Shown here: positions 35,615 through 43,337 of the stretch, piece after piece
Layout: every line of letters starts with the position of its first letter
How positions within the stretch are numbered: the stretch's first letter is position 1
Assembly: GCF_040811775.1 (NCBI RefSeq)
Contig: NZ_JBFNXW010000001.1
Coordinates: 1,860,001 to 1,924,000 of the forward strand
Direction of reading: 5' to 3'
DNA length: 64,000 nt
From: Balneola sp. MJW-20
GTDB lineage: Bacteria; Bacteroidota; Rhodothermia; Balneolales; Balneolaceae
Notes under the pieces: model-generated
What the model saw: the letters and a program-made list of their open reading frames with translations, nothing else
The model's database searches: none
Told to the model about the DNA's origin: nothing
Translations under genes and position numbers: made by a program

Positions 35615-35664
35615 ACTTAAATAATCCCTATCTACTACTTAAATAGTATTATTTTTACTTAAAT
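35615..35664 (+). promoter_or_regulatory. Three ACTTAAAT direct repeats at helical spacing
   Basis: ACTTAAAT occurs at 35615-35622, 35637-35644 and 35657-35664, with start-to-start distances of 22 and 20 nt (about two helix turns). The last copy ends 2 nt before the frame of the truncated propeller gene. A binding site for a dimeric or LytTR-type regulator is possible. Confidence 0.45.
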
Positions 35665-35665
35665 T

Positions 35666-36229
35666 TTGATGATGCTAAAAGCTTATTCATTTTCAGCAAT
35701 TTTTCCCTTCTTTCTGCTGGATTCTTTGTACAGTTGCTCCGGAAATGAAGCCGGTTCTCTACCAAACTCCGAACCAGCTATCGTCTCTTTGGATACCCTG
35801 GTCCACTTCACCTCATTCGAAAAGCATGGTATTGCTCAGCCTACCGATATAATGCTGCATGAGGGACTTTTCTATATTGCCGATTACGGTACGGATTCGG
35901 TTTCAGTGCTGAACCGGGTAGGAGAAAAGGTGCGGACCCTGGGAAGATCAGGTGAAGGTCCCGGTGAATTTCTGAACATTCGTGATATTGTAGCGGAAGG
36001 AAATGATATTCTGATCTACGACAGTCATCAATACCGGATATCTATATATGATACAGCAGGCAGACATATTCAAGACCGTAATTTCAGTTCAAGGGGTTTG
36101 TACGAGAATGTACAAGTGATTGACAGGAATACTATTCTATCCGGAACCAACGGAGGTAGGGATCATTTGCTGGAGATTCAGGATCTGGCATCCGGGGTGG
36201 TATACCGGGGGAAGTTTGGCCCGGGGTGA
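35666..36229 (+). pseudogene. Truncated 6-bladed beta-propeller lipoprotein
   Basis: The 187-residue product has a lipoprotein-like signal (LYSCSGNE). It then shows the first half of a propeller homologous to the intact gene at 37411: DIMLHEGLFYIADYGTDSVSV, GRSGEGPGEFLNIRDIV and ISIYDTAGRHIQ match its blades. It stops at a TGA after KFGPG, where the intact paralogue continues for about 150 residues. No continuation was found in other frames before the next gene. It is probably a decayed duplicate, though a short functional form is not excluded. The start is TTG at 35666 or the ATGs that directly follow. Confidence 0.6.
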
Positions 36230-36322
36230 GTCTTCACACTCTTTTAGGGTCTCGGGACCTTGAAGGGGTCTAAGCACTTTTTCTGTTCAAGATCCAATGA
36301 ACTGCGTCATCAGTGTGGTCTA

Positions 36323-37141
36323 TCAGTCCAGATACAAGCCCGCCAGGTCCCACTTAGCGATCACATCTTTGATCAGATTTCCAACCCTTTCATTTACAGC
36401 CAGAAAGTAATCCATAGACTGCTTCTCATCAAAGGTCGGGAAGCCTTGTCCGGCTTCGTAAAGTCCGATCGAGGATGGGAATGGATAAGCTGACCATGTA
36501 GATCCCGACGGATAGGGTGTGGTCATTTCAGGGCCGCTATACCATTCCGGATGAATATGATCCGGCACGATAGCCTGCACATAAGCTGTTTCATTATTTC
36601 CGGCATGACCGCCGTTCTCCCCGAAGACTTCAAAGGTGTCCTCAGATGCAACTGACCACCAGTTTATGACCAGGATCCGGACCCTAAGTTCCTCTGATAA
36701 ACCGAGTGCCACATCCTGCAGGATCGAGGTTTGCGGCCCCCCATGACCATTCAGAATGATGATATTCTTAAACTTATTCTGACTCATTCCCCTGATAATG
36801 TCCCCGACAAACATACGATACGAGTCCTCGCTGATAGCAAAGGCTCCGGGGTATGCTTTAAGAGAGCCGGTTACTCCATAATTCAGGGTCGGGGCGATCA
36901 TAGCATTTAGCTCTTCTGCTAATTCAATCGCCATTGCTTCAGGAGCAAGGTTATCCGATCCGTTGGGGATCACACCGTGTGGTTCCAGTGTGCCTACCGG
37001 CAGCAATACCGTATTGATCTGTTCCGGAACAAATTCCGCAAACTCCAGCCAGTTGATGAGATTCATCTCGCGAGTGGTCGGCTGAGCGATGAGGTTAGCC
37101 GTTATCAGCAGGAAAGCAGGGAGTGATAATAGTTTTTTCAT
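36323..37141 (-). CDS. Exported creatininase-family amidohydrolase
   Basis: From ATG at 37141 the 272-residue protein has a signal peptide (MKKLLSLPAFLLITANLIAQ) and a creatininase fold. LLPVGTLEPHGVIPNGSDN carries the Glu, His and Asp metal ligands, NGHGGPQ another His, and ENGGHAGNNETAYV the last conserved stretch. Family members hydrolyse creatinine or related cyclic amides; the substrate is unknown, and export is unusual. A longer frame begins at 37342, but the signal peptide makes 37141 the better start. It is flanked by two related beta-propeller genes on the other strand. Confidence 0.85.
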   Translation of the reverse strand: MKKLLSLPAFLLITANLIAQPTTREMNLINWLEFAEFVPEQINTVLLPVGTLEPHGVIPNGSDNLAPEAMAIELAEELNAMIAPTLNYGVTGSLKAYPGAFAISEDSYRMFVGDIIRGMSQNKFKNIIILNGHGGPQTSILQDVALGLSEELRVRILVINWWSVASEDTFEVFGENGGHAGNNETAYVQAIVPDHIHPEWYSGPEMTTPYPSGSTWSAYPFPSSIGLYEAGQGFPTFDEKQSMDYFLAVNERVGNLIKDVIAKWDLAGLYLD

Positions 37142-37410
37142 GGGTACAGAAAATTTAGTTGGTCCAAGGGAAGGATAGTTATTCAAAGGCTGAGATGCGA
37201 GGGTGAGAAGGAATATAGCATATGCAATATAGAATACAGTAAGAGTGGTTATGGGACAGACCTGAGTTTCTGTGGCTTTCAGCGAGAACCTTCTATTCAT
37301 TTCAGGATCAACTGCAAAGTGATGGTGATAATGACAACTCAAAACTCAGCCCCAAGCACGCCTTTGGCGAATACTTAGAATTGCCTATACTGCTCAAGTT
37401 TTAATATCCC

Positions 37411-38472
37411 ATGAAAACAGTACTTCCATTCATATTGCTTTTTTCACTGCTGCTGAACGCATGTTCAGAGCCTGATCAGCCTGTATTCGACTGGTCTGCC
37501 GTTCCCACTGATACCCTTAAGGATCTCAGTCCGATAATCACCTTTGATGATCATCAGATCGCTAATCCACGGGATATAAATATACTATCCAGCGGTAATT
37601 TTCTTGTATTGGATTACAGTTCCAATAAATATCATATTCTGAGTCCTGATCTTGAAACCCTGTATGTTTTTGGAGGGGAAGGGGAAGGACCCGGCGAGTT
37701 TTTATCCCCTCGCCAGGTAACCGAGATCGATGGAAATATCTTTATCACCGATAACAATAGCACACGTATCAGCCGGCTTGACCTGCAGGGAGAATTCCTT
37801 GGATCTTTTTTATACGAAACTTCCGCCGTTGAAAGAGATGCTGCAGGACTGGGAGATCAGGAGTACGTAAGCGTAACGAATGGAGCAGACGGCTCCCTGT
37901 TCAAATATTCTGACCTTGATGATGGAGTTTCTATCCACTTCGGATTCGTGCCCGGAGGCGCCTATTCTTTTCCCGATATTGAGAAAGGAGCACGGCAGCT
38001 TAAAGCCAGAGAGATCCCTGACTTCATGAAAAATAATGTCCTGCTTATGGCAGATGAGGACCATATCTATTCCCATTACCTCGCATTAAGTATGCAGCTT
38101 GTCTATGATCATGACGGTATGCAGACCGACTCTTTTAAAGTGCATCTTCCCTATCTGAATGAATTATTCGCAATGTATAGAGAACAGGCAGATGCTTCAT
38201 CTGCGGATCGCGGCTTTCCCATATTGCCCGTGATCGAATATATCTGGGACATGTATATAACGCCTGATTCCTACTGGTACCTGACCAAAGCCACCATGAA
38301 GATCCCTCAGCAGGTGGTCCGTTATAACAAAATGGGGGAACCGGTTCATGTCTATGAGATACCCCGAACAGAATATTATAAGGGCATCGTACAGCTGGCG
38401 GTGGATGAGAAAAGAGGAAAATTATATCTCGTGAATTACAGTAACGGCAGGATCTTCGGGGCAGAGATTTAG
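37411..38472 (+). CDS. 6-bladed beta-propeller lipoprotein
   Basis: The 353-residue protein has a lipoprotein signal (SLLLNAC, Cys18), followed by propeller blades such as PRDINILSSGNFLVLDYSSN, GGEGEGPGEFLSPRQVTEI and TRISRLDLQGEFLGSF. The GEGPGEF motif is typical of the 6-bladed beta-propeller (NHL-like/BF3164-type) family of Bacteroidota lipoproteins, whose ligands are mostly unknown. It is the full-length relative of the truncated gene at 35666. Confidence 0.8.
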   Translation: MKTVLPFILLFSLLLNACSEPDQPVFDWSAVPTDTLKDLSPIITFDDHQIANPRDINILSSGNFLVLDYSSNKYHILSPDLETLYVFGGEGEGPGEFLSPRQVTEIDGNIFITDNNSTRISRLDLQGEFLGSFLYETSAVERDAAGLGDQEYVSVTNGADGSLFKYSDLDDGVSIHFGFVPGGAYSFPDIEKGARQLKAREIPDFMKNNVLLMADEDHIYSHYLALSMQLVYDHDGMQTDSFKVHLPYLNELFAMYREQADASSADRGFPILPVIEYIWDMYITPDSYWYLTKATMKIPQQVVRYNKMGEPVHVYEIPRTEYYKGIVQLAVDEKRGKLYLVNYSNGRIFGAEI

Positions 38473-38632
38473 GCTGGTTGCTGGTAAACGCTGATCAAAA
38501 GTGTTCCAAGACCCAATCCTGAAAGGATTAAAACTTTTTAGCATGAATACTACTTGTGAGTAGGCATAATTCAGGCTAAGCCCAAAGGGCTTATATAGCG
38601 TTAGCACCATTCTTAATTTTAATCTTTCCTTT

Positions 38633-40696
38633 TTAATTCAGTACAGGTACAAATCTCACCGCCACGCCACCGCCTGCTCCCATTTCCAGGGGAAGAATGG
38701 TTTCAGAAGTCACTTCTTCTTCCACTTTTTCAAAGGCATAGGGATTGCTTTCCCAGTCGGCTCCCTCAGCATCTCGATACATGACCGCCCGGTAGGTGAC
38801 GCCGTCATCCAGAAAATCGAGCGGAATGACCACTCTCCTTGCCTGCTCATCCGTGATGGCTCCCATATACCACTCATCGGAATTCCGGTCTTTCCGGGCG
38901 GTGACCACATAATCACCGATCTCTGCCTTCGGGACTACGGTTGTCTCCCAGTCCACCGGCACTTGCTCAACCCATTCCAGCGCCACCGGGCGGGCTTCCA
39001 GGTTTTTCGGTAGGTCAGCTACCATCTGAAGCGGGGAGTAGATCACCACATACAACGCCAATTCTTTGGCAAGGGTGGACATCACCCGATTATCATTCGG
39101 ATTTTCCAGCTTATCGGTATTCAGCAGGTTGAACACGCCGGGCGTATAATCAAAAGGACCTCCCAGGATACGTGTAAATGGTATGATCGTAGTATGTGAA
39201 GGCGGATTGCCGCCGTCTTCTGACCAGGCATTATATTCCTGGCCTCTAGCTCCCTCCCGGGTCATCATGTTGGGCCAGGTTCTGCGAATTCCGGTGGCCT
39301 TGATGGGTTCGTGAACATCCAGCATGATCTTCGCACTGGCTGCTTTCTCCACGATCTTACGGTAATGCCGTACCATGAACTGCCCGTGATGCCATTCACC
39401 ACCTTCCACAAAATCACCTACGTAACCCGTTTTCACTGCCTCTACACCTATACTGTTATACAGAGCAAAAGCACTGTCTACCTGTGATTCGTAATTTGTT
39501 ATACCGGTGGACGTCTCGTGATGGCCGATCAGCCTGACTCCCAGAGAATCACCATACCGGGTTACTTCTTCCAGGTCAAAGTCCGGGTAAGATTCCGTAA
39601 AACTAAAGAGATCTCCATTAGCGACCCAGTCACCGTCCCAGCCCTTATTCCAGCCTTCAACCAGCACCCCATAAAATCCGTATTTAGCGGTAAAATCCAT
39701 GAGTTCCTTGGTGTATTCAGTCGTGGCTCCATGCATATCCCCGGATGACCAGGTCCTGGTGCCCAGGTGCATATCCCACCAGATCCCGGTGTACTTTCCA
39801 GGTTTGATCCAGGACATATCCTCGATCTTTGAAGGCTCATTCAAATTCAGGATCAGGTAGTTGGTAATTAGTTCACCTGCATTATCCCCATACTGAATGG
39901 TCCTCCACGGCGAAACATGTGGAGTCGTAACCCTTACTCTGTCCCCGTTCTTCCAGGGCACAAGGTCGGCTTCCAATGAACCATTTCCATTATGCGCCAG
40001 CGACATACTCGCATAATCTGTCAATGCGGCTTCATGAATTGCAATATGAATACCGGAGCGGGTCTGCACCGTAAACGGGGTTTGTACCGTATCTACTTCA
40101 GTAACCGGAGTCTCAGCATATAAATGTTCTGAGCGGTTCGGAATATAGGCCCGGATCCACCATGCAGTTGCATCAGCCTGAATATTAAACTCCGTAACCT
40201 CATCCATGATCACAAAATCATTCTGTTCGGGCCATACGTAGCGGAAACCAAGTCCCTTATCAAATACTCGGAATATCATTTCCATCTTCATCCCGCTGTC
40301 GTGAGTCATGAGCAGCCGGACTTCATTATGTTCATCCCTTATCTCTTTTTGCTCACCCCATGGCTGAGTCCAGGTCTTACGAACCGAATTAAAAGAAGCT
40401 TTTTCCACGGTAAAATCTGTGGTCAGGTCCTGATTATGAGTGATAATGCCAAGCTTTGACTCCCTGATAATTTCTTTTCCTTTATACCGTAAGGAATATG
40501 CCAGTGAACCGTTCTCTACCCGTATAAATAATTCACTGATCCCATTGGGTGAAGATAAAGAGTGGGAGTAATTGTCGGAGGCGATCTCAACGTTATTACG
40601 GTTTGTGCAGGACGATAATAGCAGCAGCAGCAGAACCTGAATAAGATTGAGCCTTTTCAAATAGGAGAGAGAGACAAAACCGGAATATAATACCAT
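38633..40696 (-). CDS. Glycoside hydrolase family 97 lipoprotein (alpha-glucosidase-like)
   Basis: The 687-residue protein has a lipobox (LLLSSC, Cys30) and the GH97 layout: N-terminal beta-sandwich, TIM barrel (about 300-580) and C-terminal beta domain. Four glutamates match the calcium and catalytic set of the inverting enzyme SusB by spacing: Glu394 (HHETSTG), Glu463 (DVHEPI), Glu481 and Glu487 (REGARGQEYNAW). They correspond to Glu439, 508, 526 and 532 of SusB. An inverting alpha-glucosidase on the outer membrane is therefore likely. No susC or susD gene is nearby. Confidence 0.92.
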   Translation of the reverse strand: MVLYSGFVSLSYLKRLNLIQVLLLLLLSSCTNRNNVEIASDNYSHSLSSPNGISELFIRVENGSLAYSLRYKGKEIIRESKLGIITHNQDLTTDFTVEKASFNSVRKTWTQPWGEQKEIRDEHNEVRLLMTHDSGMKMEMIFRVFDKGLGFRYVWPEQNDFVIMDEVTEFNIQADATAWWIRAYIPNRSEHLYAETPVTEVDTVQTPFTVQTRSGIHIAIHEAALTDYASMSLAHNGNGSLEADLVPWKNGDRVRVTTPHVSPWRTIQYGDNAGELITNYLILNLNEPSKIEDMSWIKPGKYTGIWWDMHLGTRTWSSGDMHGATTEYTKELMDFTAKYGFYGVLVEGWNKGWDGDWVANGDLFSFTESYPDFDLEEVTRYGDSLGVRLIGHHETSTGITNYESQVDSAFALYNSIGVEAVKTGYVGDFVEGGEWHHGQFMVRHYRKIVEKAASAKIMLDVHEPIKATGIRRTWPNMMTREGARGQEYNAWSEDGGNPPSHTTIIPFTRILGGPFDYTPGVFNLLNTDKLENPNDNRVMSTLAKELALYVVIYSPLQMVADLPKNLEARPVALEWVEQVPVDWETTVVPKAEIGDYVVTARKDRNSDEWYMGAITDEQARRVVIPLDFLDDGVTYRAVMYRDAEGADWESNPYAFEKVEEEVTSETILPLEMGAGGGVAVRFVPVLN

Positions 40697-40798
40697 AACA
40701 ATTATGTCTTTGAAATGAAACGAATTGACCAGTTTAAGATGTTAGGCAATCTAAACAGAAAGACTACGTTTGAGTACCGTAACTAACAACATTTTTTT

Positions 40799-41419
40799 AT
40801 GAAAACGATAATACTAAGTATAATCATTTTGAGTCTTTCCTCGATAAAGTTATCTGCTCAAGAAACGGAGAAAAATTTGGAAGAAGCTACTTTTGGCGCC
40901 GGATGTTTCTGGTGTGTTGAAGCGATCTATGAACTGGTAGAAGGAATAGAACACGTGGAATCCGGATATTCGGGAGGTCATGTTGACAACCCCTCTTATA
41001 AAGAGGTTACCACCGGAACTACCGGACATGCCGAGGTCGCACGAATTCAGTACGACCCTGAAAAGATCTCTTATGAAGAGCTACTAGAGGTTTTCTGGCA
41101 TACTCATGATCCCACCACCTTAAACCGTCAGGGTAATGATGTAGGGCCACAATACCGCTCGGTGATCTTTTATCACAATGAAGGTCAGCGCAAAATAGCA
41201 GAAGCATCTCTGAAGAAAACAGATGCATCAGATCTCTGGGAAGATGCAATCGTAACTGAGATTCAGCCGCTTGAGAATTATTACGTAGCCGAGAATTATC
41301 ATCAGAATTACTATGAGAATAACCCGAATGCCGGTTATTGCTCTTATGTGATCGCCCCGAAGGTCAAAAAATTTAAGAAGGAGTTTAGTTATCTGCTAAA
41401 GGATAAAACCGGATCGTAG
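40799..41419 (+). CDS. msrA: Exported peptide methionine sulfoxide reductase A
   Basis: MsrA reduces methionine-S-sulfoxide in oxidised proteins. The 206-residue product has a signal peptide (1-20, ending LSA-QE), the catalytic GCFWCVE at 35-41 (Cys36), ESGYSGGHVDNPSYKEV, HTGHAE-like TGTTGHAEVARI, and the FWHTHDPTTLNRQGNDVGPQYRS core. A resolving Cys is in AGYCSYVI. Export indicates repair of periplasmic or outer-membrane proteins. It stands alone and is followed by a terminator. Confidence 0.95.
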   Translation: MKTIILSIIILSLSSIKLSAQETEKNLEEATFGAGCFWCVEAIYELVEGIEHVESGYSGGHVDNPSYKEVTTGTTGHAEVARIQYDPEKISYEELLEVFWHTHDPTTLNRQGNDVGPQYRSVIFYHNEGQRKIAEASLKKTDASDLWEDAIVTEIQPLENYYVAENYHQNYYENNPNAGYCSYVIAPKVKKFKKEFSYLLKDKTGS

Positions 41420-41443
41420 GTGACTATTCATCAAGAGAGAACA

Positions 41444-41473
41444 GGCTCCGGAGTTTACTCCGGGGCTTTTTTT
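41444..41473 (+). terminator. Rho-independent terminator of msrA
   Basis: GCTCCGGAGT and ACTCCGGGGC pair with one G-T wobble, followed by seven T residues. Confidence 0.85.
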
Positions 41474-41583
41474 ATGCTTATCCCGCTAAAGCGGAATGAG
41501 TGGTATACAGACCAATGTTAAGCAGGCACCAAAATCAGTCCAGGTCTTATAGAACTTTACCCCTCCTTTATTTAGATTCGTTC

Positions 41584-42681
41584 ATGCAAAAATTACTTCT
41601 ACTAATGACCCTTTTAGTGTTAGCTCTGCCGTTATTGGCACAGGAAGCTGATACTACTATGACCTTTGAAGAGTATGACCCTGTGTCAACACTGGTGATA
41701 CCCGGAGAAGCCATCACCTCTGCAAAATATCCTTTTATTGATGTTCATAATCATCAGTGGAGGATGCCTACCCAGAACCTGAAGGCGCTCGCATCCGAAA
41801 TGGATGAGATGAATATGGCCATAATGGTAAATCTAAGTGGCCGCAGCGGTGAAACGCTGAAAGCAGCCGTCGATAATGCCCGAGAACAGGCTCCCGGACG
41901 ATTTGTGGTCTTTGCCAATCTTGATTTCAGCGGTATTGATGAACCCGACTGGACCGAGCGAACGGTTGCTCAGCTGCAAGAAGATTATAATAACGGTGCC
42001 CGCGGTCTGAAGATCTTTAAGAATCTGGGACTTACTGTTCAGGACGAAGAAGGCAATCGCGTACATACGGATGATCCAAGACTGGATCCAGTATGGGCAA
42101 AATGTGGAGAACTGGGCATTCCGGTGCTGATACACACCGGTGAGCCGGCTATATTCTGGGCACCTATCGATAAATACAATGAGCGATGGCTGGAGATGAA
42201 GAACTTCCCAAGCCGGCATCGCGGTGATTCCACGCGTTACCCTTCCTGGGAAGTGGTCATGAACGAACAATGGAATGTGTTTCGAAAGCATCCCGAGACC
42301 ACGTTCATAAACGCCCACCTTGGCTGGATGGGAAATGATCTGGCCCGCCTGGGTCGTCATCTCGATGAATTCCCGAATGTAGTAACTGAGATCGCAGCTG
42401 TTTTAGCAGAACTGGGAAGACAACCCAGGTTCGCAAAGGAATTCTTTATCAAGTATCAGGATCGCATCATGTTCGGCAAGGACACCTACAGACCGTCTGA
42501 ATATTACGTATATTTCAGAGTATTGGAATCAGATGACGAATATTTTGATTACTACAGAAAAAGACATGCATTCTGGAAGATGTACGGATTGGATCTTCCT
42601 GACGAAGTGTTGAAGAAGTTGTATTACAAGAATGCATTAAATGTGATACCGGGACTGGACCGATCCTTATTCCCGGAATAA
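41584..42681 (+). CDS. Exported amidohydrolase family (TIM-barrel metal-dependent) protein
   Basis: From ATG at 41584 the 365-residue protein has a signal peptide (MQKLLLLMTLLVLALPLLAQ) and an amidohydrolase-2 barrel. Metal-binding motifs are DVHNHQW near 60, LIHTGEPAIFW, FINAHLGWMGND and MFGKDTYRP. The frame runs upstream to 41500, but the signal peptide fixes the start. Relatives include decarboxylases and lactonases; the substrate is unknown. The DUF2911 gene follows after 29 nt, so they may share a transcript. Confidence 0.8.
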   Translation: MQKLLLLMTLLVLALPLLAQEADTTMTFEEYDPVSTLVIPGEAITSAKYPFIDVHNHQWRMPTQNLKALASEMDEMNMAIMVNLSGRSGETLKAAVDNAREQAPGRFVVFANLDFSGIDEPDWTERTVAQLQEDYNNGARGLKIFKNLGLTVQDEEGNRVHTDDPRLDPVWAKCGELGIPVLIHTGEPAIFWAPIDKYNERWLEMKNFPSRHRGDSTRYPSWEVVMNEQWNVFRKHPETTFINAHLGWMGNDLARLGRHLDEFPNVVTEIAAVLAELGRQPRFAKEFFIKYQDRIMFGKDTYRPSEYYVYFRVLESDDEYFDYYRKRHAFWKMYGLDLPDEVLKKLYYKNALNVIPGLDRSLFPE

Positions 42682-42710
42682 ATAACCCAAACAAAAAAAT
42701 ATACCCAGTT

Positions 42711-43250
42711 ATGAAAAATTTTCTTTTAGTCAGTTTGTTTTTTGCCGTTGTTGGTTTGCTTGCAACACCGGCAAATGCACAGGAACGCAGCAATGACTCT
42801 TCCCGACCCAGCCCGAATGCTATGGTCAGTCAAACAATCGGAACCACAGTGGTAACCATTACTTATGGTCGTCCTTCATTAAGAGGTCGTGATATGTCGG
42901 GACTTGCTCCTTCCGGTCGAGTATGGAGAACGGGAGCTAATGAGTCTACTGCCATTACTTTTTCTAATGATGTAATGTTCGGTGGTCAGGAAGTAGCAGC
43001 AGGAACCTATTCTCTGTATACCATTCCAGGGGAAAGTGAGTGGACTCTGATCATCAACGAAAAGCTATCCTGGGGCACTGCCTATGATGAGGCAATGGAT
43101 GTTGTTCGTGTACCATCAGCCGTGGTAAAGAATAATGCACCAATGGCAGAGAGCTTTACTATTTTCTTTGACACACTCTCTGACACTAAAGCACACCTGA
43201 ACCTGCACTGGGGTACTACCCTGGTAGCGGTGCCGATCACTACCGAGTGA
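42711..43250 (+). CDS. DUF2911 secreted protein
   Basis: The 179-residue exported protein (signal peptide 1-24, ending ANAQ) carries the DUF2911 core: VTITYGRPSLRGRDM, GRVWRTGANESTAI, VAAGTYSLYTIPGESEWTLIIN and the SWGTAYDEAMDVVRV stretch. The family is common in Bacteroidota-type genomes and has no assigned reaction. It lies 29 nt after the amidohydrolase gene and ends at a bidirectional terminator. Confidence 0.88.
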   Translation: MKNFLLVSLFFAVVGLLATPANAQERSNDSSRPSPNAMVSQTIGTTVVTITYGRPSLRGRDMSGLAPSGRVWRTGANESTAITFSNDVMFGGQEVAAGTYSLYTIPGESEWTLIINEKLSWGTAYDEAMDVVRVPSAVVKNNAPMAESFTIFFDTLSDTKAHLNLHWGTTLVAVPITTE

Positions 43251-43274
43251 CACAGATATAGTTCTTTTTAAAAA

Positions 43275-43309
43275 GAGCCCCGTTCGTTCTGCGATCGGGG
43301 CTTTTTTTA
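43275..43309. terminator. Bidirectional terminator between convergent genes
   Basis: AGCCCCG and CGGGGCT form a 7-bp GC-rich stem, with seven Ts on the right and an A-rich run on the left. It serves both the DUF2911 gene and the leftward TonB receptor gene. Confidence 0.85.
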
Positions 43310-43337
43310 TTCCATCCAGACAGACCGGTAGTGTACC

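Noticed and set aside
37142..37342. N-terminal extension of the creatininase-like gene
   Set aside because: The extension is not family-like and precedes a clear signal peptide at 37141.
38540..38610. Possible REP elements or terminator near AGGATT and GCCC/GGGC small hairpins
   Set aside because: The stems are only 5-6 bp with no T-run, and no second copy was recognised in the window.
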